From Cellvibrio sp. (GTDB taxonomy: Bacteria; Pseudomonadota; Gammaproteobacteria; Pseudomonadales; Cellvibrionaceae): DNA of 7,262 nt. Position 1 is the first letter of the stretch. Each line of letters opens with the position of its first letter. The DNA lies in contig DQHS01000280.1 of assembly GCA_003524365.1 (NCBI GenBank), positions 8,787 to 16,048 of the forward strand, given 5' to 3'. The position numbers were made by a program, and so were the translations under genes. Below are positions 1 through 5,387 of this stretch, piece after piece. The notes beneath the pieces are model-generated. The model worked only from the letters and a program-made list of their open reading frames with translations. It made no database searches and was not told the DNA's origin.

Positions 1-218
1 GCGGGGTGAAAATCACCTTTACCACGGCTGAAAACCTGAACTGGGCATGGGTATTTACTCCGGGCTGGAACAATATGACCCGTGTACAAGGCAACAGCTT
101 TGAGGTGAGCATCCCCAACGTTACGCCGGGCGTCGCTATTAGCTATTACTTTACGGTCAGCACCGCGCGCGGCGAGGCCAACAATAACAACCAGCCTCAT
201 ACCTGGATTGTTCAATAA
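1..218 (+). CDS. C-terminus of a probable carbohydrate-binding / Ig-like beta-sandwich domain (5' partial)
   Basis: The reading frame is open from the left edge (first full codon at 3) to TAA at 216-218. The GTG at 6 is internal to the frame and probably not the start. The ~71 visible residues are rich in Trp, Thr, Asn and Gly with alternating hydrophobic residues: NWAWVFTPGWNN, then a beta-strand-like stretch ending in SYYFTV, then an Asn-rich turn and a terminal TWIVQ. This is the pattern of a small beta-sandwich at the end of a secreted polysaccharide-degrading enzyme. It resembles the CBM56-type beta-1,3-glucan-binding modules as I remember them, but I cannot confirm the family without a profile search. 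The catalytic part, if there is one, lies outside the window. A strong terminator follows 25 bases downstream, so this is the end of its transcript. Confidence 0.6.
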   Translation, partial: GVKITFTTAENLNWAWVFTPGWNNMTRVQGNSFEVSIPNVTPGVAISYYFTVSTARGEANNNNQPHTWIVQ

Positions 219-242
219 GAATTTACCCTCTGTGCAATTATC

Positions 243-267
243 ACCGGCGCAACTGCGCCGGTTTTTT
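243..267 (+). terminator. Rho-independent terminator after the carbohydrate-binding-domain gene
   Basis: ACCGGCGC (243-250) pairs perfectly with GCGCCGGT (255-262) around an AACT loop. The stem is GC-rich and runs straight into six T residues (262-267). It sits 25 bases after the TAA, as expected for an intrinsic terminator. Confidence 0.92.
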
Positions 268-315
268 AGCTCAAACTTTACTTGCGACGTCGCTTGTTTT
301 CACACTTCCTTTTGG

Positions 316-344
316 TTGTTGGCATTCAACCCATGGGCTATGCT
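316..344 (+). promoter_or_regulatory. Weak candidate sigma70 promoter for the AraC-family gene
   Basis: TTGTTG (316-321) and TATGCT (339-344) are separated by 17 bases. They lie after the upstream terminator and about 55 bases before the GTG start. The -35 matches only 3 of 6 consensus positions and the -10 matches 4 of 6, so position and spacing carry most of the case. A 10-bp palindrome, GCGACGTCGC (284-293), lies just upstream. Confidence 0.25.
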
Positions 345-398
345 CGACTCATAAAGGATGATGTGACATAAAAATAACCAAACATCGGTAGGCTTTAG

Positions 399-1559
399 GT
401 GGATAAATTAGTTTTAAGCTTTAATGATATTCCTCTCATTCTGGTCATTTTCCAGTCGTTGCTGTTCTCTATTCTTTTGTTGACGGTGAATCTGGGAAAG
501 CGTCAGGCAAATTTTTTTCTCGCGATGTTTTTGCTAGCTATCGGGCTTGATGCGTTTGACTCGCTTATCTACTGGAGTCCCAGCATCAAAGTTGCCTATC
601 TCGATGGCGCTGTCCACATATTTTATTGGTTGAAATTCAGCGTTTATCTTGCAGCACCTATGTTGTTTTTGTATGTGAAATCGATGATTGATCCCGATTT
701 CAAACCGCGCTGGCGGGATGCCGTGCACTTGGTGCCACTGATGGTATTCCCTTTGTTTATCATCGGGCTCTATATCAGCATGACGGCAGAAGAAAGGGTG
801 TTAGGTATTACCCAGTTCGGATTATTATTCAATGAGCCTGTGTTCCAGTTACACCTCTGGGTGAGGCACCTGCTATACGTAGGTTACGGCATTGGCTGTT
901 TTTATTTGCTTTTCCAATACAAAAACCACTTGAAGCAGCACTTCTCCAACATTGAAAACCTGGATCTGTTTTGGTTGCAAATGTTGATTGGTGGTTTTTT
1001 GACGATTTGGGTGTGGGTGTTTATCTCTTACTTGCTAACCCTGGTCAATTCATCCCAATGGCTTGGGAATCTGATTGGTGTTTCCGGTAATGTTTTTAGC
1101 TTTGTATTTGTAAATGCATTGGTGCTTTACAGCATGGCTCATGCCACCATCGGATATCGACGAGTATTGTTAGAAGAGGAGGAAAAATCTGACGCACCTG
1201 AGCCAGAGAAATATGATCCACTCATCATGACCAAGCTTAATCAGTTGATGAAAGACAAGGAGCTCTATCTCGATCCTGAATTCACGCTGGAGCAGCTGGC
1301 AGAAAGTAGCGAGATTCCAGTCCGCAAAATTTCGGCTGCCATCAATCGCGACGCCGGACAAAACTTTTTTGATTACATCAACTTCCATCGCGTTCAAAAG
1401 GCGGCCAGCATATTGGCCAGCCGTAACGGCAAAACCTCCATGCTAGATGTAATGGCCGATGCTGGCTTCAACAGTAAATCGACCTTTTATCGCGCGTTTA
1501 AAAAATTCATGAACATGACACCGACGGATTACGTTGACAAAATCAACCGAAAAAACTGA
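399..1559 (+). CDS. Membrane-anchored AraC-family transcriptional regulator
   Basis: A 386-residue protein in two parts. Residues ~10-250 form about seven hydrophobic helices (roughly 11-30, 38-57, 76-95, 107-128, 150-174, 190-215, 225-250). An acidic linker (LEEEEKSDAPEPE) leads to a C-terminal AraC/XylS DNA-binding domain with two helix-turn-helix units at ~295-320 and ~348-379. The second unit carries the family signature GFNSKSTFYRAFKKF followed by MTPTDY. Known AraC proteins of this shape are integral membrane regulators, so the sensor part probably lies in the inner membrane with the HTH in the cytoplasm. GTG at 399 is chosen because an in-frame TAG (396-398) immediately precedes it, and a later start would cut into the first helix. 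GGTAGG (387-392) is a modest ribosome-binding site. The ligand and targets are unknown. The fmdA gene starts 121 bases downstream on the same strand, so local control of amide use is possible but unproven. Confidence 0.9.
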   Translation: MDKLVLSFNDIPLILVIFQSLLFSILLLTVNLGKRQANFFLAMFLLAIGLDAFDSLIYWSPSIKVAYLDGAVHIFYWLKFSVYLAAPMLFLYVKSMIDPDFKPRWRDAVHLVPLMVFPLFIIGLYISMTAEERVLGITQFGLLFNEPVFQLHLWVRHLLYVGYGIGCFYLLFQYKNHLKQHFSNIENLDLFWLQMLIGGFLTIWVWVFISYLLTLVNSSQWLGNLIGVSGNVFSFVFVNALVLYSMAHATIGYRRVLLEEEEKSDAPEPEKYDPLIMTKLNQLMKDKELYLDPEFTLEQLAESSEIPVRKISAAINRDAGQNFFDYINFHRVQKAASILASRNGKTSMLDVMADAGFNSKSTFYRAFKKFMNMTPTDYVDKINRKN

Positions 1560-1563
1560 TTGT

Positions 1564-1607
1564 CTATACGTCAAATAGCGTAGTGGCGAGCGCTATTTGT
1601 CGTATAG
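1564..1607. repeat. 17-bp inverted repeat between the AraC gene and fmdA
   Basis: The arms at 1564-1580 and 1591-1607 are reverse complements except at one position (T1571 opposite T1600), with a 10-base spacer. Each arm also contains its own small dyad, CTAT-N7-ATAG (1564-1578 and 1593-1607), and the two dyad centres are 29 bp apart. The repeat begins five bases after the AraC stop codon but has no T-run on either strand. It is therefore not a canonical intrinsic terminator. It could be an mRNA 3'-end hairpin or an operator for fmdA. Confidence 0.75.
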
Positions 1608-1667
1608 CGATTCACCCTCCCGCCCCCGATACTGACCCTGTTCCGAGACGCTTTGTCCAACATCATC

Positions 1668-1673
1668 AGGAGT
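1668..1673 (+). promoter_or_regulatory. Ribosome-binding site of fmdA
   Basis: AGGAGT lies seven bases before the ATG at 1681. This strong site fixes the start. I see no convincing sigma70 or sigma54 promoter between the AraC gene and fmdA. Confidence 0.85.
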
Positions 1674-1680
1674 CAGTAAC

Positions 1681-2910
1681 ATGGCTGAAACGATTATCAA
1701 AATAGATCTAACTAAATCGCCCTACGAAAACGAAATGATCCATAACCGCTGGCATCCGGATATCCCCATGGTGAAAACCGTGAAGCCTGGGGAAGATTTT
1801 ATTATTGAATGTTACGACTGGACAGGTGGTCAGATTGCGAATAATGACAATGCCGATGACGTGCGTGATGTGGATTTATCGCAAGTGCATTTCCTCTCCG
1901 GACCAGTGGGCGTAGAGGGTGCCGAGCCGGGTGATTTATTGGTGGTAGATATTCTCGATATTGGTGCCTTTCAAGAAAGTATGTGGGGCTTCAATGGATT
2001 TTTCTCCAAACAAAATGGTGGTGGTTTCTTAACAGAACATTTTCCCGAGGCGCAAAAATCGATTTGGGATATCAACGGTATGTTTACCAAATCCCGTCAC
2101 GTTCCCAATGTGGAATTTGCCGGTTTGGTGCATCCCGGTTTGATCGGTTGTTTGCCATCGAAAGAAATGTTGTTGGAATGGAATAAACGCGAGAAAGAAC
2201 TTTACGATACTGAACCTGATCGCGTTCCAGCGCTCGCAACACTTCCCTATGCCGACACCGCCCATATGGGTAAGATGGCTCCAGACGCTGCAAAAGTTGC
2301 TGCTGCAGAAGGTGCGCGCACTGTGCCACCGCGTGAACACGGTGGTAACTGCGACATTAAAGATCTATCGCGCGGCTCCAAAATTTATTTTCCTGTCTAT
2401 GTGAAAGGCGGCGGGCTTTCCGTGGGCGATTTGCATTTCAGCCAAGGTGATGGCGAGATCACTTTCTGTGGTGCGATTGAAATGGCGGGTTGGATTCACT
2501 TACGTGTGAGTTTAATCAAAGACGGCATGGCGAAATACGCGATTAAAAATCCGATCTTTAAACCAAGCCCGATTGCGCCCAAGTATGACGACTATTTAAT
2601 CTTTGAAGGCATTTCGGTTGATGAATACGGCGAGCAACATTATCTCGATGTGCATGTGGCTTATCGCCAAGCCTGTTTGAATGCCATTAATTATTTGACC
2701 AAATTTGGCTACTCAAAAGCACAGGCTTATTCGATTCTAGGTTGTGCGCCAGTGCAAGGTCATATCTCGGGTGTGGTGGACATTCCCAATGCCTGCGCAA
2801 CCTTGTGGCTGCCAACAGATATTTTCGACTTTGATGTAAACCCATCGGCAGAAGGGCCAACCAAGAAAGTATCACCGGGAATGGATGTGCCTTTGTCGAA
2901 AGATAAATAG
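1681..2910 (+). CDS. fmdA: Formamidase / acetamidase (FmdA/AmdA family)
   Basis: A 409-residue cytosolic amidohydrolase that should hydrolyse formamide or another short aliphatic amide to ammonia and the carboxylate. Its length is close to the ~407 residues of the classical methylotroph formamidase. The FmdA/AmdA fold is covered along its whole length: RWHPDIP at 23-29, a GPVGVEGAEPGDLLVVDI strand-turn region at ~74-91, GGNCDI at 221-226, DLHFSQGDGE at 250-259, and GVVDIPNACAT at 364-374 near the C-terminus. There is no signal peptide or membrane segment. The ATG has a strong Shine-Dalgarno site, and there is no frameshift or truncation. The FmdB partner gene follows after a 182-base gap. No amide or urea ABC transporter is visible here, unlike the larger fmd clusters of methylotrophs. 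Formamide versus acetamide preference cannot be decided from sequence, so the symbol rests mainly on overall similarity and the FmdB neighbour. Confidence 0.93.
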   Translation: MAETIIKIDLTKSPYENEMIHNRWHPDIPMVKTVKPGEDFIIECYDWTGGQIANNDNADDVRDVDLSQVHFLSGPVGVEGAEPGDLLVVDILDIGAFQESMWGFNGFFSKQNGGGFLTEHFPEAQKSIWDINGMFTKSRHVPNVEFAGLVHPGLIGCLPSKEMLLEWNKREKELYDTEPDRVPALATLPYADTAHMGKMAPDAAKVAAAEGARTVPPREHGGNCDIKDLSRGSKIYFPVYVKGGGLSVGDLHFSQGDGEITFCGAIEMAGWIHLRVSLIKDGMAKYAIKNPIFKPSPIAPKYDDYLIFEGISVDEYGEQHYLDVHVAYRQACLNAINYLTKFGYSKAQAYSILGCAPVQGHISGVVDIPNACATLWLPTDIFDFDVNPSAEGPTKKVSPGMDVPLSKDK

Positions 2911-2931
2911 TTTTTGCTTTTTGCTTTTTGC
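2911..2931 (+). repeat. Three tandem copies of TTTTTGC
   Basis: Immediately after the fmdA stop codon, the heptamer TTTTTGC is repeated exactly three times. Such a short tandem array is prone to replication slippage. It has no GC-rich stem before it, so it is not an intrinsic terminator. Confidence 0.9.
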
Positions 2932-2952
2932 CGATACAGCAGGAACTACTGT

Positions 2953-3058
2953 GGTGGATTCCGGCACTCACTCCGGGACCGTGCGCAGCATGGATGCTGT
3001 GCCCGAGCCTACATGGACGTATTTACGGTGCGTCCTGGAGTGAGTGACGGAGTCCGCC
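2953..3058. repeat. Long-stem palindromic element between fmdA and fmdB (REP/MITE-like)
   Basis: Arms 2956-2979 and 3032-3055 pair over 24 positions: 21 Watson-Crick pairs, two G-T pairs (2959/3052, 2975/3036) and one mismatch (2964/3047). Three more positions pair outward (2953-2955 with 3056-3058, one of them G-T). Inside is a second hairpin, GCGCAGCA-TGGA-TGCTGTGC (2983-3002), followed by an unpaired stretch containing CTACATGGACGTATTTACGG (3009-3028). The architecture, the lack of coding sense and a central segment that resembles dispersed intergenic repeats I recall from other gammaproteobacteria all suggest a mobile palindromic repeat rather than a gene-specific operator. In the fmdA-fmdB transcript it would fold into a stable hairpin. 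Confidence 0.75.
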
Positions 3059-3092
3059 CCTACGAAAATCCCAGCGTTTTTATGGAGGCTAC

Positions 3093-3461
3093 ATGCCCGT
3101 TTACGATTACAAATGCGCAGACCATGGTTTGTTTTACGAATTGGCTTCTATGGATGATTCGAGCAAACCGGCTGCTTGCCCCAGCTGCGCGAAACTGAGT
3201 GCGCGAGTCATTATGGTCGCGCCAGAATTTCTGGATATGAAAAAAGAAAATCGCGCTGCACATGCGCGTAATGAAACGGCGATGAATGCGCCGGTATTTT
3301 CCACACCGGATTATCGCGCAGAACAGCAAGCGCGTCGCGAGCACAAACACGGCAAAGGCTGTGGGTGTGGCGACAAGCCGATTCGCAAATCGAACTTAAT
3401 GTACACCGCAGGCGGTAACAAAATGTTTCCTTCGATGCGCCCCTGGATGATTAGTCATTAG
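3093..3461 (+). CDS. fmdB: FmdB-family zinc-ribbon protein
   Basis: A 122-residue protein opening with MPVYDYKCADHG, the hallmark start of the FmdB family. The N-terminal zinc ribbon uses Cys8 and His11 as the first ligand pair and Cys29 and Cys32 (CPSC) as the second. The CxxH variant, in place of CxxC, is one I associate with FmdB of formamidase clusters. The middle is charged and probably helical. Then come a His/Lys/Gly-rich piece and CGCG at ~93-96, which could be a second metal site. In Methylophilus, FmdB was proposed to regulate the formamidase operon, but a metal-supply or assembly role fits a zinc ribbon equally well. ATG 3093 follows GGAGG (3084-3088) with a short four-base spacing. 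The gene is probably co-transcribed with fmdA despite the palindromic element between them, and it ends before a strong terminator. Confidence 0.88.
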   Translation: MPVYDYKCADHGLFYELASMDDSSKPAACPSCAKLSARVIMVAPEFLDMKKENRAAHARNETAMNAPVFSTPDYRAEQQARREHKHGKGCGCGDKPIRKSNLMYTAGGNKMFPSMRPWMISH

Positions 3462-3476
3462 ATCGGTGTTTGTTTA

Positions 3477-3522
3477 CCAACAATAAAAAAGGGCTTCGAA
3501 TGAAGCCCTTTTTTATTGTTGG
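3477..3522. terminator. Perfect 21-bp bidirectional terminator between convergent fmdB and tetR-type genes
   Basis: Positions 3477-3497 pair without mismatch with 3502-3522 around a GAAT loop. The core is GGGCTTC/GAAGCCC flanked by A6 on the left and T6 on the right. Each strand therefore presents a GC stem followed by a T-run, which serves fmdB on the plus strand and the TetR gene (ending at 3539) on the minus strand. Confidence 0.95.
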
Positions 3523-3538
3523 ATTGGCAATGAATTTG

Positions 3539-4156
3539 TTAATGGCTTTTTTCCGGTGCACGCAACGTATCGATATAGTCGTTAAGCGTACCAAATAAAT
3601 CACTTAGCAATTCCGGTGCCTGCATACATTTTGCGGCGCCCATAATGCCTTGGTAACTGCTGAATATAAACATCGAAATGCGTACCGGATTGATATCTTT
3701 TCTGACCAAACCATCTTCTTGTCCCTTTTCAAGGGCGCGCACAATCGTCATATGTGCATTATCAAACACCTTTTCCAAACGCTCGTGAAAGCCTTCATCA
3801 ATAGCGGCCATCTCTTGGTTCAAATTGTTCAGGGGGCAGCCGTTAAAGCAGGCAGAGTTTTGAAACGACTCCGCTTTATACACAAACATTTGTTGCAATG
3901 TAGTAAGCGGGTTTTTGTGTTGCTGGAAGAAATCGGCCCAGACTGTTTGGAAATGCCCCATTAAAACTTCATCTACTACTGCATAACCCAAGGCTAATTT
4001 GTTGGGGAAGTAGTGGTAGAGGGCACCTTTGGCCAACTTGGTTTTTTGCAAGATTGCGTCAATGCGCATGCCCTGATAACCGTTTTGGAATATTTCTTCG
4101 CGCGCCGCTTCAAGTATGCGCGTGCGCGTTTGTTCGGCATTGCGTTCAGTGGCCAT
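3539..4156 (-). CDS. TetR/AcrR-family transcriptional repressor with a Gly-Cys-Pro effector-domain motif
   Basis: A 205-residue cytosolic repressor. The N-terminal TetR HTH spans ~10-56, with the recognition segment KGALYHYFPNK at 43-53. The C-terminal ligand domain contains FNGCPLNNLNQEM at ~104-116. This matches the GC(P/L)xxNL-type motif of TetR proteins such as NemR, where the equivalent cysteine senses electrophiles. Cys107 here, with Cys103 nearby, is a candidate sensor residue; this is inference. ATG 4156 has a weak GAG site six bases upstream. The gene lies 72 bases behind the membrane-protein gene on the same strand, so it is probably the last gene of that operon. A poor internal promoter (ATGTCA, 16 bases, TAAAAT at 4207-4180) could also serve it. 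No palindrome lies directly before this gene. The twin palindromes at 5163-5216 head the operon and are its likely targets. Confidence 0.92.
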   Translation of the reverse strand: MATERNAEQTRTRILEAAREEIFQNGYQGMRIDAILQKTKLAKGALYHYFPNKLALGYAVVDEVLMGHFQTVWADFFQQHKNPLTTLQQMFVYKAESFQNSACFNGCPLNNLNQEMAAIDEGFHERLEKVFDNAHMTIVRALEKGQEDGLVRKDINPVRISMFIFSSYQGIMGAAKCMQAPELLSDLFGTLNDYIDTLRAPEKSH

Positions 4157-4228
4157 AGTTATCTCGTGGGTATGTAATCATTTTATTGTTATCGAATTTC
4201 ATGACATCCCAGTGAAGCTAAGCCGACG

Positions 4229-4972
4229 TTAAAACGACGGCGCCTGTATTTTTACCACATCTGTTTTGATATTGCCCATCAAGCTTGCGCAGAAAAAGAG
4301 TAGGCAGGCGTTAAGCTCAAATGTTTCTTCAAACCACTGTGATAGACCCTTATCAATGTTGAATAGTTCCCGGTCAAACGGCAACCCAAAGGCATAGAGT
4401 GCACAGGCGGGGATGGTCAGCATAACCGTCGGTGATAGCAGGATTTTACCTAAATTGCGCGTAACCGATTTGATCCGGCGCGACATATGTAATGCAAAAC
4501 CAAGGATCATTAACAGGGTGATCACACGTAAAATCTTTTCAAGTGCATCCCACGCAGTGCTGCTACCTAATTTGTCGATATCTACTTCGCGCAAAAAAAG
4601 TGCTAGAGCAAATAGCGCTATGCCAAGGCGAATATCGCGCTTTAAACCAGAATCATGCGTGTTAAACGCGCGCCAGCCCTGCAATAGGGCAGCCAGCAGT
4701 AAAAAGCCGCCTTGCGCTAATTCCAGCAGGGCATTTTCTTTTATGATCCCGGGATTGAATTGCCAGGCTTCAAAGCTCAAGGTGCTGCTGATGGCCAGCA
4801 GTCCAACAATAAAAAAGGTTAAGGCTATCGCCCGGATGTGATTGGTATAACTCATTAACTCTAGCGAAAACGGCTGGAAGTCAGATAAATGATAGGGAGA
4901 GAGCAACTCAAGTTTTTGGAAGCTCTGCAGTAACGGCATCTGGGGAAGTGATGATTTCAACGTATTTTTCAT
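4229..4972 (-). CDS. Multi-pass membrane protein of unknown function in a TetR-controlled operon
   Basis: I do not recognise the family. The 247 residues have a soluble N-terminal stretch of ~44 residues and then about six hydrophobic helices (roughly 47-67, 84-101, 113-128, 146-163, 177-197, 220-235). Polar residues sit at helix edges in a regular way: ENALLELAQ before helix 2, LREVDID after helix 3, and WFEETFELNA before helix 6. Buried acidic and Arg residues of this kind suggest an enzymatic or metal-binding membrane site rather than a simple anchor, but no function should be assigned. The start at 4972 follows directly on the upstream stop (TAAATG), with AAGGAG eleven bases before it. 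Internal ATGs at residues 12 and 40 are alternatives, and the latter would remove the whole soluble extension. The gene lies downstream of twin TetR operators and upstream of the TetR gene, so it is probably an inducible product of that repressor. Confidence 0.8.
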   Translation of the reverse strand: MKNTLKSSLPQMPLLQSFQKLELLSPYHLSDFQPFSLELMSYTNHIRAIALTFFIVGLLAISSTLSFEAWQFNPGIIKENALLELAQGGFLLLAALLQGWRAFNTHDSGLKRDIRLGIALFALALFLREVDIDKLGSSTAWDALEKILRVITLLMILGFALHMSRRIKSVTRNLGKILLSPTVMLTIPACALYAFGLPFDRELFNIDKGLSQWFEETFELNACLLFFCASLMGNIKTDVVKIQAPSF

Positions 4973-5164
4973 TTAAGGCTTGGCTCCTTGAGCGATCTTT
5001 TTGGTTCTTGTGGCATTGGGTTTGAAACCTGAATGCTCGCGACTAGATTGGCGACCGCACGCTGAATCCACACTGAAATCAGCGGGTAATTGCCATCTGG
5101 GTTGAAGTTCCTTTTTCTCCATTATTAATTCTGGTTGCGTCTTGAGTGGCTCGTAGGTGAGCAT
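4973..5164 (-). CDS. Possible small protein or leader ORF upstream of the membrane-protein gene
   Basis: A 63-codon frame whose stop codon abuts the ATG of the next gene (TAAATG), an arrangement suited to translational coupling. The product is hydrophilic and basic, with no membrane segment and no recognised domain. The ATG at 5164 lies inside the first operator palindrome and would be only ~20 bases from the predicted transcription start, with no Shine-Dalgarno site. An internal ATG at 5122 (MEKKELQPRW, 49 codons) also lacks a good site. It may be a real small protein or only the 5' leader of the downstream gene. Composition is unremarkable, so I keep it at low confidence. Confidence 0.35.
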   Translation of the reverse strand: MLTYEPLKTQPELIMEKKELQPRWQLPADFSVDSACGRQSSREHSGFKPNATRTKKIAQGAKP

Positions 5165-5192
5165 GGCAACCGACCATTTAGTCGGTTGCCAT
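5163..5192. promoter_or_regulatory. Operator palindrome 1 (TetR-type)
   Basis: ATGGCAACCGAC (5163-5174) is perfectly repeated in inverse at 5181-5192 around CATTTA. The core GACCATTTAGTC matches the second palindrome's GACCATTTGGTC at 11 of 12 positions. It covers the predicted transcription start (~5184) and touches the -10 box of the minus-strand promoter, so a bound repressor would block initiation. Confidence 0.82.
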
Positions 5193-5219
5193 TAAATAAC
5201 AGACCATTTGGTCTGTCAA
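5191..5219 (-). promoter_or_regulatory. Near-consensus sigma70 promoter of the minus-strand operon
   Basis: Read on the minus strand, a perfect TTGACA -35 (5219-5214) is followed after exactly 17 bases by TTTAAT (5196-5191), which matches the TATAAT consensus at five of six positions. Initiation is expected near 5184. Operator 2 fills the spacer and overlaps the -35. Operator 1 overlaps the -10 and the start. A strong promoter held by two operators is typical of tight repression with induction. Confidence 0.85.
5199..5216. promoter_or_regulatory. Operator palindrome 2 (TetR-type)
   Basis: ACAGACCA (5199-5206) and TGGTCTGT (5209-5216) form a perfect 8-bp dyad around two T residues. Its centre is 30 bp from that of operator 1, about three helical turns, so two repressor dimers would sit on the same DNA face. 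GACC/GGTC half-sites recur in operators of the NemR-like TetR group as I recall it. Confidence 0.85.
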
Positions 5220-5265
5220 TTTAACTTTTGTGAAAAAGTGTGGGTAAAGTCATGTTGCGCAGGGT

Positions 5266-5277
5266 GATTAATTAATC
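5266..5277. repeat. 12-bp AT-rich palindrome GATTAATTAATC
   Basis: A perfect 12-bp palindrome in the intergenic region between the divergent units, about 60 bp upstream of the candidate promoter of the DUF3465 gene. It may be a regulator site for the plus-strand operon. A chance AT-rich palindrome cannot be excluded. Confidence 0.4.
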
Positions 5278-5324
5278 TTGGCTTAAGTTTGCATCAGTAA
5301 ATTTGCGCGCCGGAGAGTTGGGCG

Positions 5325-5353
5325 TTAACAGAGCGAATGGTCTGGGTTATGCT
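5325..5353 (+). promoter_or_regulatory. Candidate sigma70 promoter of the DUF3465-b561-VIT operon
   Basis: TTAACA (5325-5330, five of six -35 positions) and TATGCT (5348-5353, four of six -10 positions) are 17 bases apart. Transcription would begin near 5360, giving a ~28-base leader before the ATG at 5388, which includes the GTGAG ribosome-binding site. Confidence 0.5.
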
Positions 5354-5387
5354 GCGCGCTCCTCAGGGGCGTTAGAGTGAGTTACCC

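Noticed and set aside
1581..1680. Sigma54 or sigma70 promoter for fmdA
   Set aside because: No GG-N10-GC pair or properly spaced -35/-10 boxes were found; only the ribosome-binding site is convincing.
2029..2340. Minus-strand open frames inside fmdA
   Set aside because: They are antisense to a conserved, full-length amidase. Their products are unlike any protein family and have no start signals.
2914..3198. Plus-strand open frame across the palindromic element into fmdB
   Set aside because: It runs through a palindromic repeat and overlaps fmdB in another frame. fmdB has the family signature and the Shine-Dalgarno site.
3650..3964. Plus-strand open frame opposite the TetR gene
   Set aside because: The minus strand encodes an unmistakable TetR protein; this frame is a shadow.
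4413..4841. Long plus-strand open frame (142 codons) opposite the membrane-protein gene
   Set aside because: Its product is low-complexity Ser/Arg/Lys-rich with no domain. The minus frame encodes coherent transmembrane helices and has the promoter.
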